Origin: Desulfobacteraceae bacterium | GTDB lineage: Bacteria > Desulfobacterota > DSM-4660 > Desulfatiglandales > HGW-15 | Direction of reading: 5' to 3' | Assembly: GCA_003819975.1 (NCBI GenBank) | Contig: RPPU01000021.1 | Span: forward strand, 1 to 17,566 | DNA length: 17,566 nt | Shown here: positions 7,048 through 15,397 of the stretch, piece by piece | Layout: every line of letters begins with the position of its first letter | Position numbering within the stretch: the first letter of the stretch is position 1 | The notes under the pieces: generated by a model | The model's input: the letters and a program-made list of their open reading frames with translations, nothing else | What the model was told of the DNA's origin: nothing | The model's database searches: none | Program-made: the position numbers and the translations under genes

Positions 7048-8532
7048 ATGGAAAAGACCAGTAACGTTTTAGAGGATCGAAAAAAAAAGATTGACCACTT
7101 GCAAGAGCTCGGTATCCCGCTTTATCCGGCCGGGTTTAAACCCGATCTCACCATTGGCGCGGCGCTTGAGAAATTTCAAGATCTGCCGGCCGAGGCCCCG
7201 CCCGAAGAATCTCAAACCTTTGTCTTGGCCGGACGAATCATGTCCATTCGGAATTTCGGTAAAGCAGCCTTTATTCACTTCAAAGACCGTACCAGTCGCA
7301 TGCAGGCTTATATCCAAAAAGATAAAATCGGCGAAGATCTTTTCAAAATCTTCAAGCTCATGGATGTCGGTGATTTTATCGGTATCCGGGGATCTTTTTT
7401 CCGCACCAAAACCGCTGAACTGACCATCCTGGCCCAGGAAGTGAAGTTATTGGCCAAATCCATGCGGCCTTTACCGGAAAAATGGCACGGTTTGGCCGAT
7501 ATTGAGACCAGATACCGTCAACGCTACCTGGATCTGATTGTTAATGATCCGGTTAAAAAAGTTTTTATAACCCGCAGCCGGATCATCCAGGCCATTCGCG
7601 ATTTTTTCATCAAACGGGATTTTCTGGAAGTGGAAACGCCCATGATGCAGCCCATTCCCGGCGGCGCCACGGCCCGGCCGTTCAAGACCTTTCACAATGC
7701 CCTGGGCATGGATCTCTACCTGCGCATCGCGCCCGAACTTTATTTAAAAAGACTGGTGGTGGGCGGCTTGGAACGGGTCTTTGAGATCAACCGCAATTTC
7801 CGCAATGAAGGCGTGTCCATCAAACATAACCCCGAATTCACCATGCTGGAGTTTTATCAAGCCTATGCCACTTATGAAGATCTCATGATCCTGACCGAAG
7901 AACTGTTTCTGGAGGTCCTGCACCAGGCGGTGGGAAAAACAGAGATAATCTACCAGGAACAAAAAATCAATTTTGAACCCCCTTGGCGCCGGATTGCTTT
8001 TCACGAAGCCCTGCAAACCCTGGGCCAGGTGCCGGCCGATGTGCTCTCCCACCCGGCCAAAGCCGTTCAATTTGCCCAGTCTCAAAAAATCGTGATCACC
8101 AAGCAGGACACCCTGGAGCAAATATTGGCCAAGCTCTTCGATCAACGGGTCGAACCGCAATTGGTGCAACCGACTTTTATTTACGGATATCCAACCAAGA
8201 TATCGCCTTTATCGCGCCGCAACGACCTAAACCCGGACATCACCGACCGCTTCGAACTTTTTATTGCCGGCAGCGAAATCGCCAATGCCTTTACCGAATT
8301 AAACGATCCCGTGGACCAGCGCGGACGGTTCGAGCACCAGGTGGCTTTGCGCGAAGCGGGCGATGAAGAGGCCCAGTTCATGGACACGGATTATGTAACC
8401 GCCATGGAATACGGCCTACCGCCCACCGGCGGCGAAGGCATCGGGATCGATCGGGTGGTCATGTTGCTCACCGATTCGACCTCCATCCGGGACGTCATCT
8501 TTTTCCCGCATATGCGCCTGAAACAGGATTAA
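7048..8532 (+). CDS. lysS: Lysine--tRNA ligase (class II)
   Basis: Charges tRNA-Lys with lysine in the cytoplasm. The 494-residue length fits bacterial class II LysRS (about 500). Residues about 55-140 form the OB-fold anticodon-binding domain (VLAGRIMSIRNFGKAAFIHF). The catalytic core carries RYRQRYLDL (155-163), class II motif 1 in FLEVETPMMQPIPGGATARPF (192-212, shortened here), motif 2 in FRNEGVSIKHNPEFTMLEFY (251-270), and motif 3 in GGEGIGIDRVVML (461 onward) with RDVIFFPHMR near the end. No truncation or missing motif is visible. The start is ATG 7048; the ribosome binding site is weak. The gene leads the plus-strand envelope cluster, an arrangement I associate with Desulfobacterota. 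A hairpin with a T-run directly follows its stop, so read-through to the lol genes may be partial. Confidence 0.97.
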   Translation: MEKTSNVLEDRKKKIDHLQELGIPLYPAGFKPDLTIGAALEKFQDLPAEAPPEESQTFVLAGRIMSIRNFGKAAFIHFKDRTSRMQAYIQKDKIGEDLFKIFKLMDVGDFIGIRGSFFRTKTAELTILAQEVKLLAKSMRPLPEKWHGLADIETRYRQRYLDLIVNDPVKKVFITRSRIIQAIRDFFIKRDFLEVETPMMQPIPGGATARPFKTFHNALGMDLYLRIAPELYLKRLVVGGLERVFEINRNFRNEGVSIKHNPEFTMLEFYQAYATYEDLMILTEELFLEVLHQAVGKTEIIYQEQKINFEPPWRRIAFHEALQTLGQVPADVLSHPAKAVQFAQSQKIVITKQDTLEQILAKLFDQRVEPQLVQPTFIYGYPTKISPLSRRNDLNPDITDRFELFIAGSEIANAFTELNDPVDQRGRFEHQVALREAGDEEAQFMDTDYVTAMEYGLPPTGGEGIGIDRVVMLLTDSTSIRDVIFFPHMRLKQD

Positions 8533-8577
8533 TGTCTTTTGATTCCCCAAAACGTGGGATCAATAAACATTTTTTTC
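8532..8577 (+). terminator. Hairpin and T-run after lysS, short relative of the 59-bp palindrome
   Basis: The hairpin begins at the last base of the lysS stop codon. Its left arm, ATGTCTTTTGATTCC, and right arm, GGATCAATAAACAT, are near copies of the outer arms of the 59-bp repeat, but the inner GCGGAC hairpin is absent. Seven T residues follow (8570-8576), which fits a rho-independent terminator or attenuator between lysS and lolC/E. Confidence 0.55.
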
Positions 8578-8599
8578 AAGTTAGGAAAACAGAGCATCT

Positions 8600-9826
8600 A
8601 TGCTTTTTGAATCTTTTTTAAGCATTCGATATTTAAAAGCCAAGCGTAAGCAGACCTTTATCTCCGTGATCACGGTCATTTCCATTGCCGGCATCGCGGT
8701 GGGCGTGATGGCTTTGATCGTGGTGCTCTCCGTGATGAACGGTTTCCGCGCCGACCTCATGTCCAAAATCCTGGGTATGAATTCTCATCTGTTTGTGCTG
8801 AGTCATGGCGGACCTTTCACAAACTACCGCGAAACCCTTGACAAAGTCCGGGCTGTGGACGGAGTAACGGCCTCGACCCCTTTTATATACAGCCAGGTCA
8901 TGGTCAACCACATGGGCACGGCCTCCGGCGCCGTTCTTTGGGGTATTGATCCCCAAAGCGCCGGAGAAGTGATCGACATCAAAAAGATCATCAAGTCCGG
9001 CGCCTTCATCTCCCTGGAAGAAAAACAAGGCGAGCATCCCGCCATTATTATCGGCAAAGAACTGGCCAACCGCATCGGCGCGGGCAAAGGCAATGTTTTG
9101 ACCGTCATTTCACCCCAAGGCAAATTGACCCCCATCGGTCGCGCGCCCAACAACCGTCAATACCTTGTGACCGCGCTTTTTGACTCCGGTTATTACGAAT
9201 ATGACGCCAACATGGCGTTTATTTCCCTGGCGGAAGCCCAGGACTTATTGGGCCTCGAAAATCAGGTGATCGGTCTGCAAGTGAATCTCAAAAATCTGAA
9301 TGCCACTGAAAAAGCCGGGGCCCTGATCGAAAAAAACCTAGGATTCCCTTTTTATACCCGCGACTGGAAAGAAATGAACCGCAGCCTGGTTGAAGCCCTG
9401 CTTTGGGAGCAGATTGCCATGTGGGTCATCTTGGCCATGATCGTGTTGGTGGCCGGCTTGAACATTATCAACACTCTGGTTATGGTTGTCCTGGAAAAGC
9501 ATCGTGAAATCGCCATTCTGCGCACCATGGGCGCCGCTAAAAAAAGCATTATGGCCATTTTTGTTTTACAAGGCCTGATCGTGGGCCTGGTCGGGACTTT
9601 TTTAGGGCTCTTATCGGGGCTGGGTATCTGCGCTTCCATTGCCCGTTTTAAATTCATTCACCTGCCGGCCGATGTGTACTATATCGCCACCTTGCCGGTA
9701 AAAGTGGACTGGTTTGAGGTGCTTCTGATTACGGCGGCCTCATTGACCATTTCTTTGCTCGCCACCCTATATCCGGCCTGGCGTGCGGCGCAGCTGAACC
9801 CGGTGGAAGCCCTGCGGTATGAATAA
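8600..9826 (+). CDS. lolC: Lipoprotein-releasing ABC transporter permease (LolC/LolE family)
   Basis: Membrane subunit of the Lol exporter, which extracts mature lipoproteins from the inner membrane and hands them to the periplasmic carrier. The 408-residue length is typical. One membrane helix lies at about 20-45 (FISVITVISIAGIAVGVMAL), followed by a large periplasmic domain (about 50-265). Three helices follow (about 272-300, 318-345 and 370-395), the FtsX-like MacB/LolC permease fold. The C-terminus ends with the family motif AWRAAQLNPVEALRYE, and the N-terminus has the family-type opening FLSIRYLKAKRKQTFISVI. The lolD ATPase gene follows after 34 nt. Only one permease gene sits here, so a LolC/LolE pair is not shown; a single permease acting as a homodimer, as in non-gammaproteobacteria, is possible. 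The symbol lolC is a family assignment only. Confidence 0.93.
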   Translation: MLFESFLSIRYLKAKRKQTFISVITVISIAGIAVGVMALIVVLSVMNGFRADLMSKILGMNSHLFVLSHGGPFTNYRETLDKVRAVDGVTASTPFIYSQVMVNHMGTASGAVLWGIDPQSAGEVIDIKKIIKSGAFISLEEKQGEHPAIIIGKELANRIGAGKGNVLTVISPQGKLTPIGRAPNNRQYLVTALFDSGYYEYDANMAFISLAEAQDLLGLENQVIGLQVNLKNLNATEKAGALIEKNLGFPFYTRDWKEMNRSLVEALLWEQIAMWVILAMIVLVAGLNIINTLVMVVLEKHREIAILRTMGAAKKSIMAIFVLQGLIVGLVGTFLGLLSGLGICASIARFKFIHLPADVYYIATLPVKVDWFEVLLITAASLTISLLATLYPAWRAAQLNPVEALRYE

Positions 9827-9860
9827 AAACCGAGTCTCTTTTCAGGAGAAGCATAAATAG

Positions 9861-10523
9861 GTGCTGGAATTAAATAACATCTCCAAATCGTTTCATCATA
9901 ACGGCAACCTGATCCGGGTCCTGCAAAATATCGACCTGCAGGTCCGGGCCGGCGAGACCGCGGCCATCACCGGCGCTTCCGGGGTCGGCAAATCGACTTT
10001 GCTCAACATCATGGGCATCCTGGAGCCGCCCACCCAAGGTCAAATCCATTTTCAAGGCCGGGATGTTCGGACCCTGCCCGATTTGGAGCTTTGCCGTATG
10101 CGCAACAGCCAAATCGGTTTTGTTTTTCAATTTCATCATCTGCTCTCGGAATTGGATGCGCTGGAGAACACCATGTTGCCGGCCTTGATCGCCCGGCAAA
10201 GCAAAATAGAAGCCCGCAATCGGGCCGTCGAAGTTTTGACCAAGATCGGCCTGGGCCAACGCCTGAGCCATCGCATCGGCGAACTCTCCGGCGGCGAACA
10301 GCAGCGGGTGGCGATCGCCCGGGCTCTGATGATGCGCCCCGTCATTCTGCTGGCCGATGAACCCACGGGCAACCTGGATACCGGCACGAGTAATGAAATC
10401 GGAGATCTGTTTCTGCAACTGAATCGAACCGAAGGCCTGGCTATTGTGCTGGTTACGCATAATCAACAACTGGCCCGGAGAATGTCACGACAGATGGAGA
10501 TTGTGAATGGACAAATTCAATAA
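9861..10523 (+). CDS. lolD: Lipoprotein-releasing ABC transporter ATP-binding protein LolD
   Basis: Cytoplasmic ATPase that powers lipoprotein release by the Lol complex. The 220 residues hold all ABC motifs: Walker A GASGVGKST (38-46), Q-loop Q90, signature LSGGEQQR (142-149), Walker B VILLADE (161-167), D-loop NLD (171-173) and switch H200. MGILEPPTQG and the run GFVFQFHHLLSELDALEN are typical of the LolD/MacB ATPase group. The start is GTG 9861, with CAGGAG at 9843-9848 upstream; the spacing of about 12 nt is long, so translation may be weaker than for its neighbours. The gene follows the permease after 34 nt and its last 17 nt overlap the start of bamA, which implies coupled translation. 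Confidence 0.95.
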   Translation: MLELNNISKSFHHNGNLIRVLQNIDLQVRAGETAAITGASGVGKSTLLNIMGILEPPTQGQIHFQGRDVRTLPDLELCRMRNSQIGFVFQFHHLLSELDALENTMLPALIARQSKIEARNRAVEVLTKIGLGQRLSHRIGELSGGEQQRVAIARALMMRPVILLADEPTGNLDTGTSNEIGDLFLQLNRTEGLAIVLVTHNQQLARRMSRQMEIVNGQIQ

Positions 10524-13227
10524 AAAAAACTTAACAAAGGGTTCGCGCTCACCATTCCTTCTGCGGCCTTTCTTTGTTCTAAAAGCGCTGTTTTGCTTTA
10601 TGGGAATAACCCTGCTTCTCTCCAATTCAGTCCGGGCCGAGGAGTCTGTAAAAGTGGCGGTTCTGCCTTTTCAAATAAACACCGCCCAAAACCTGAACCA
10701 CCTTCGGGAGGGCCTGCAAACTCAGTTCCAGGATCGGTTGGCCGGCTTGGGCTTTAAAATGATCGACCTGCAAGCGCTGAAAAAACATCCCCTGATCGGA
10801 AAAGCAAGTAAAGATCCCGCTGCGGCCGCGGCTCTGGGAAAAGAGCTGGGAGCCGATTTTATCATCTCCGGCAGCCTGACCCAGGTGGGCAAAAAAATCA
10901 GCTTGGACGTGAAGGCTGTGGATGTGGACGGCATCCGGCCGCCGGTCGTGATCTTTATCGTTGAAGAAAACATGGATCAATTAAAAGAGGCCGTCGTTAA
11001 AGCGGCGAAAGACATTCATAACGGCATCTCCGGCCTGGAGCGGATCGATTCCATCAAAATAAAAGGCAATAAAAGGGTCGAGGCCGAAGCCATCCTGGTT
11101 GTTATCGGCAGTAAACCGGGTGAAGTCTTGGACAATGATTCCTTGGATAAGGATCTCCGCGCTATTTATACCATGGGCTTTTTTAAGGATGTGAACATTG
11201 AAACCGAAAATGGCCCCCAAGGCAAAGTCGTGATCTTCAACGTGATTGAAAAGCCCTCCATCGGGTCCATCAATTTTCGCGGCAACAAGAAAATTAAAAC
11301 AGACGATTTACGCAAAGAAACCGGCATTAAACTTTATGCCATTCTGAACCAGGCCGAAATCAAACAGGCCGGCAACCGCTTGAGGGACTTCTACCGTCAA
11401 AAAGGATTTTACAGCGCGCAAATCAGCGAAATCGTCGAGGAAGGCTCCAACAACGAGGTGACCCTGATTTTTGAAATTGCGGAAGAAAGCAAAGTCTATA
11501 TCAAAGAGATCGACTTCACCGGCAACGAACATTTTAAGGACCGCGCTCTGCGGGATGTCATGCAGAACAAGGAAAAAGGGTTTCTTTCGTTTCTGACCCA
11601 AAAGGGCTTGCTGGATAAAAAGCAATTGGAAACCGATGCGCAACGGCTCGTGGTGTTTTACCATAACCACGGTTACATTAAGGTAAAAATCGGCGAGCCC
11701 CAAGTCGCGTACGACGAAAAAGAAAAGGGGCTGAAAATCCTTATCGATATCGTCGAAGGGCCGCAATACCTGATTAACGAAGTAAAAATCGAAGGGGATC
11801 TGATCTTACCGCTTGCGGATCTCCTGGAAAAAATCAATATCAAAAAAGGGAAACCTTACAATCGTGAAATCATCCGCAACGATATTCTGGATCTCACCGA
11901 AGTGTACGGCGATCAAGGTTACGCCTATGTGGATGTGCTGCCCGATACCGCCGAGGATGACGAAAAAAAACAGGTCAATATCACCTATCGCATCGCCCAA
12001 GGCGAAAAAGTGCGCTTGGAACGCATCTATATCGCCGGCAACGACATCACCCGCGACAAAGTCATCCGCCGGGAATTGAAGCTGAACGAGGGCGACTACT
12101 TCAGCGGCACGGCGCTCCGCAAAAGCAGGCTCAATTTATACCGGCTCGATTATTTTGAAGAAGTGGAAGTGGACACGAAAAAAGGCAGCAGCGACGATTC
12201 GATGATCCTGGACGTTAAGGTCAAGGAAAAGTCGACCCGATACATCTATTTCGGGGGCGGTTACAGTTCTTATGAAAAAGCCATGGGCAAGGTCATGATT
12301 GAAGACAAAAACTTATTCGGCAAAGGCCAGGACCTGAGCGCTTCCGTCCAGCTCAGTTCGCGCTCATCCCAATATGACATCAAATTCACCGAACCCTGGC
12401 TGTTCGATAAAAAACTGTCGGCCGGTATCGACCTATATAAACTCAAAGAAGAAGAAGACAACTACACCAAAGACGGCTGGGGCGGCGCTCTTCGTTTCGG
12501 GTTTCCTATTGAAGCCATCGATGAAAACACGTGGGGATCCATCCGCTACGGTTATGACAATAGTGATTTATGGGAAGACGTAGTCTCCGGAACATCAGGA
12601 TTTCACAATTATGTGACCAGCAGCATCACCCTGGGGTTAAGCCGCTCGATCCGGGATGACAAAGATAACCCTTTTTTTCCCAGGCACGGTTCCACCAATG
12701 TCATCACCTATGAATATGCCGGCGGTTTGCTGGGTGGCGATGTGGCCTATGATAAATGGAGCTTAAAATCGGCCTGGTTTTTTCCCATGCCTTTGGAAAC
12801 CGCCTTTGCCGTGCAGGGGCGCTGGGGCTTGGTCCAAAAAGGCGCGGACGGCGTTCTGCCCTCTTTTCAAAAATTCCGTCTGGGCGGCATTGACAGCATC
12901 CGCGGTTTCAAAACCCGCAGCATTTCCCCTATAGATCCGGTCTTAAATAAAAAAGTCGGCGGCGAAAAAATGATGGTTTATAACCTGGAATACCGTTTTC
13001 ACGTCTATAAGCGTCAAGGGGTTACCGGGGTCGTGTTTTTCGATGCCGGTAATGTGTACACTGAAAATGAAAACTATTCTTTCTCAAATCTAAAAAAGAG
13101 CTACGGCGCCGGGATTCGCTGGCGTACGCCTCTTTTTCCCATCCGCCTGGAATACGGTAAAGTCATCAGCCCGACCGGCGATGAAAAAAAGGGCGGCTGG
13201 GAATTCATGCTGGGATATCCGTTTTAA
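10507..13227 (+). CDS. bamA: Outer membrane protein assembly factor BamA with an extra N-terminal TolB-like domain
   Basis: Core of the Bam complex, which folds beta-barrel proteins into the outer membrane. The 906 residues are longer than the roughly 800 of E. coli. Residues 1-44 are a long signal peptide (SVRA before EES). Residues about 48-175 are an added TolB/CsgG-like domain (VKVAVLPFQINTA ... LGADFIISGSLTQVG ... LDVKAVDVDG). Five POTRA domains follow from about 180 (RIDSIKIKGNKRVEAEAI) to about 578, the fifth starting VRLERIYIAGNDITRDKVI. The barrel runs from about 579 to the end, with the loop-6 motif IRGF at about 797 and the C-terminal barrel end MLGYPF. ATG 10507 has GGAG 7 nt upstream, inside lolD. 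Extra N-terminal domains of this kind are, as I recall, usual in Desulfobacterota BamA. The barrel and POTRA identification is secure; the exact role of the added domain is not. Confidence 0.96.
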   Translation: MDKFNKKNLTKGSRSPFLLRPFFVLKALFCFMGITLLLSNSVRAEESVKVAVLPFQINTAQNLNHLREGLQTQFQDRLAGLGFKMIDLQALKKHPLIGKASKDPAAAAALGKELGADFIISGSLTQVGKKISLDVKAVDVDGIRPPVVIFIVEENMDQLKEAVVKAAKDIHNGISGLERIDSIKIKGNKRVEAEAILVVIGSKPGEVLDNDSLDKDLRAIYTMGFFKDVNIETENGPQGKVVIFNVIEKPSIGSINFRGNKKIKTDDLRKETGIKLYAILNQAEIKQAGNRLRDFYRQKGFYSAQISEIVEEGSNNEVTLIFEIAEESKVYIKEIDFTGNEHFKDRALRDVMQNKEKGFLSFLTQKGLLDKKQLETDAQRLVVFYHNHGYIKVKIGEPQVAYDEKEKGLKILIDIVEGPQYLINEVKIEGDLILPLADLLEKINIKKGKPYNREIIRNDILDLTEVYGDQGYAYVDVLPDTAEDDEKKQVNITYRIAQGEKVRLERIYIAGNDITRDKVIRRELKLNEGDYFSGTALRKSRLNLYRLDYFEEVEVDTKKGSSDDSMILDVKVKEKSTRYIYFGGGYSSYEKAMGKVMIEDKNLFGKGQDLSASVQLSSRSSQYDIKFTEPWLFDKKLSAGIDLYKLKEEEDNYTKDGWGGALRFGFPIEAIDENTWGSIRYGYDNSDLWEDVVSGTSGFHNYVTSSITLGLSRSIRDDKDNPFFPRHGSTNVITYEYAGGLLGGDVAYDKWSLKSAWFFPMPLETAFAVQGRWGLVQKGADGVLPSFQKFRLGGIDSIRGFKTRSISPIDPVLNKKVGGEKMMVYNLEYRFHVYKRQGVTGVVFFDAGNVYTENENYSFSNLKKSYGAGIRWRTPLFPIRLEYGKVISPTGDEKKGGWEFMLGYPF

Positions 13228-13263
13228 ATAGAAATCAATTTCGCACAATAAAAAGGAGGAGTT

Positions 13264-13788
13264 ATGAAAAGAACGAGCCGATTATTTTTAGCCATTTTAC
13301 TGTTTACCGTATTTACGGCCGCCGGCGCCATGGCCGAGGTTAAAATTGGTGTTTTTGATTTGGAAAAATTCCAGCAAAAATCCCAGGTCATCAAAAAGAA
13401 ACGGGAAGCCATGGAAAAACGCTTTGCCCCGGCCAAAGCAAAAGTGGAGCAGGAAAACGAGGCCCTTAAGAAATTGGAAGCCGAATTTCAAAAAAAGCGC
13501 TCGGTCCTGAAGGTTGACGCCATTAATGACATGCTGCTGGATATCGACGCCAAGCGACGCCTGGTTAAATTCCTGGCCGAAGATTTCAACATAACCGTGA
13601 AAGCGGCTGAAATAGAAACCGCAAAAACCGCGGAAAAAGATCTGAGTGAAATCATTAAAGTCCTTGCCAAAAATTTAGGCCTCACCGTCATTTTTGAAAA
13701 AAATGTCCCGGGTCTTCTCTGGAGCGACGGAGCTGTCGATATCACGGACAAAGTGATCGAACAATATGATAAAACGATAAAACCCTAA
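13264..13788 (+). CDS. skp: Periplasmic chaperone of the Skp/OmpH family
   Basis: Binds unfolded outer-membrane proteins in the periplasm and delivers them to BamA. The 174 residues begin with a signal peptide (1-24, cleavage AMA before EVKIGV). EVKIGVFDLEKF is the classical OmpH opening, then a long lysine- and glutamate-rich coiled coil (about 40-130: QKSQVIKKKREAMEKRFA, KKLEAEFQKKRS). The C-terminal part KNLGLTVIFEKN...LLWSDGAVDITDKVI returns to the beta core of the trimer. An excellent ribosome binding site, AGGAGG at 13255-13260, precedes ATG 13264. The gene follows bamA after 36 nt, the usual order. The stop is directly followed by a 59-bp palindrome. Confidence 0.92.
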   Translation: MKRTSRLFLAILLFTVFTAAGAMAEVKIGVFDLEKFQQKSQVIKKKREAMEKRFAPAKAKVEQENEALKKLEAEFQKKRSVLKVDAINDMLLDIDAKRRLVKFLAEDFNITVKAAEIETAKTAEKDLSEIIKVLAKNLGLTVIFEKNVPGLLWSDGAVDITDKVIEQYDKTIKP

Positions 13789-13847
13789 ATGTTTGTTGAT
13801 CCTGAAAAGCGGACTCCTGTCCGCTTGCAAATCGGATTAAAAAACAT
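13789..13847. repeat. 59-bp palindromic repeat, copy 2
   Basis: It begins at the base after the skp stop. Outer arms 13789-13802 and 13834-13847 pair over most of their length. The inner hairpin GCGGAC (13809-13814) and GTCCGC (13819-13824) has loop TCCT, the reverse complement of the loop in copy 1 (5534-5537). The two copies are the same length and orientation and differ elsewhere at only three positions. It could act as a bidirectional terminator or processing hairpin between skp and lpxD. Confidence 0.85.
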
Positions 13848-13888
13848 TAAATATCTTAAATCCTTGTGAACATGTCATAGGGACACAG

Positions 13889-14926
13889 ATGGAATACACG
13901 CTGCAGCAAATAGCCCGGGTTGTGGACGGCCGGGTCACGGGCGATTCCGAACTTGTCATCACCGGCATGGGCGCCTTGAGCACGGCCCAACCCGGCCAGA
14001 TTTCTTTTTATGGCGATCCCCGCTATCTCAAAGATCTGACCGAGACCCATGCTTCGGCTTTGATTGTCGCCGATTTGACCGACCTTTTCAAAGGCCCGCA
14101 AATCTTGGTTGCCAATCCGCAATTGGCTTTTGCCAAAGTGGTCGCCCTTTTTGCCCCGTCTCCCTCCGGTTTTACCGGGATCAGTTCGCAAGCTTTTATT
14201 CACGCGACCGCCCGGATCGGCGCAAACCCGACGGTTTTTCCTTGGGCCTATATCGGTGAAAATGCCCGGATCGGCAATGATGTTGTTCTGTTTCCGGGCG
14301 TGTTTATCGGCGACCGGGCGCAGATCGGCGACCGCACCGTTCTGCATCCCAATGTCGTGGTTCTGCACGATTGCCTGCTCGGCAATGACGTGTGCGTTCA
14401 TGGCGGCACCGTGATCGGCAGTGACGGCTTTGGTTTTACACGGCAGGGGAGCGCCCATGTCAAGATTCCCCAAGTCGGCATGGTGCAGATCGACGATCAG
14501 GTTGAAATCGGCGCCAATTGCACCATTGACCGCGCCGCCCTGGGCAAAACCTGGATCAAACGCGGCGTGAAAACCGACAACCAGGTCCATATCGCCCACA
14601 ACGTGGTGATCGGCGAAAATTCCATTATCGTGGCCCAGGTCGGCATTTCCGGCAGCGTCCAATTGGGGCGTGAAGTCGTGATCGCCGGCCAGGCCGGCAT
14701 CAAAGATCATGTCGCGATCGGCGACCGGGTCATCATCGGGTCGCGGGCCGGCATCACCGCCTCCGTGCCCGCCGATCAAATCGTCTCCGGCTTTCCGGCC
14801 ATGCCCCACCGGCTTTGGCTCAAGACCCGGGGACTCATCGAACGCCTGCCGGATCTTCAGGCCCGTATAAAAATGCTCGAAAAAAAGATATTGGATTTGG
14901 AGCAACAACGTTTAGACAAGGAATAA
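13889..14926 (+). CDS. lpxD: UDP-3-O-(3-hydroxyacyl)glucosamine N-acyltransferase
   Basis: Third committed step of lipid A synthesis: adds the amide-linked hydroxyacyl chain to UDP-3-O-acyl-glucosamine from acyl-ACP in the cytoplasm. The 345 residues fit the family (341 in E. coli). The N-terminal uridine-binding domain covers 1-100 (GALSTAQPGQISFYGDPRYL). Then follows a left-handed beta helix of hexapeptide repeats (about 100-310: HATARIGANPTVFP, IGENARIGNDVVLFPGVFIG). The catalytic histidine is H237 in NQVHIAHNVVIG, and GSDGFGF is conserved. A C-terminal helix ends the protein (IKMLEKKILDLEQQR). The long antisense frame over this gene is a by-product of the repeats. The start is ATG 13889 with GGGA nearby. 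fabZ begins 3 nt after the stop. Confidence 0.95.
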   Translation: MEYTLQQIARVVDGRVTGDSELVITGMGALSTAQPGQISFYGDPRYLKDLTETHASALIVADLTDLFKGPQILVANPQLAFAKVVALFAPSPSGFTGISSQAFIHATARIGANPTVFPWAYIGENARIGNDVVLFPGVFIGDRAQIGDRTVLHPNVVVLHDCLLGNDVCVHGGTVIGSDGFGFTRQGSAHVKIPQVGMVQIDDQVEIGANCTIDRAALGKTWIKRGVKTDNQVHIAHNVVIGENSIIVAQVGISGSVQLGREVVIAGQAGIKDHVAIGDRVIIGSRAGITASVPADQIVSGFPAMPHRLWLKTRGLIERLPDLQARIKMLEKKILDLEQQRLDKE

Positions 14927-14929
14927 ACC

Positions 14930-15394
14930 ATGATCAAATTGCCTTTGCAATACCAGGATATTGTCAAACTGCTTCCGCACCGCTACCCGTTTCTGTTTGT
15001 CGACGGCGTCACGGAAGTGGAATTAGGACGCCGCGTGGTCGGCTTCAAGAATGTGACCGCCAATGAACCCTTCTTCATGGGCCATTTTCCGGATAACCCG
15101 ATTATGCCGGGCGTTTTGATTCTCGAGGCCATGGGCCAGGTCGGCGGCATCTTGGCCCGCCTGACCGTCCAGGAAGAACAAAACCGGGCCGGCAATGAAA
15201 TTCTTCTTTTTATGGCCATTGACAAAGCCAAGTTCCGCAAGCCCGTTGTTCCGGGCGATCAACTTATTTTCGAGCTCGAGGTTCTGCGCAAAGGTTCCCG
15301 GATCTGGAAATTAGCCGGCAAAGCTTCGGTGCGGGGTGAATTGGCGGCTGAAGCCGAACTCATGGCCAGCATCAGTAAAAATGAAATGGAGTGA
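14930..15394 (+). CDS. fabZ: 3-hydroxyacyl-ACP dehydratase FabZ
   Basis: Dehydrates (3R)-hydroxyacyl-ACP to trans-2-enoyl-ACP in fatty acid elongation and competes with LpxA and LpxD for the same hydroxyacyl-ACP. The 154 residues form one hot-dog fold. LLPHRYPFLFVDGVTEVE opens it, and MGHFPDNPIMPGVLILEAMGQ (50-70, shortened) holds the active-site residues H52 and E66. The C-terminal half has AKFRKPVVPGDQLIFEL, also typical. ATG 14930 lies 3 nt after the lpxD stop, with AAGGA overlapping that stop. Its place inside the lpx cluster, between lpxD and lpxA, is the common one in proteobacteria and lets membrane phospholipid and lipid A synthesis be balanced. Confidence 0.96.
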   Translation: MIKLPLQYQDIVKLLPHRYPFLFVDGVTEVELGRRVVGFKNVTANEPFFMGHFPDNPIMPGVLILEAMGQVGGILARLTVQEEQNRAGNEILLFMAIDKAKFRKPVVPGDQLIFELEVLRKGSRIWKLAGKASVRGELAAEAELMASISKNEME

Positions 15395-15397
15395 TGC

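Noticed and set aside
13856..14908. Minus-strand open frame of 350 codons
   Set aside because: It mirrors lpxD almost base for base. Its aspartate, histidine and glycine-rich repeats are the reverse reading of hexapeptide repeats.
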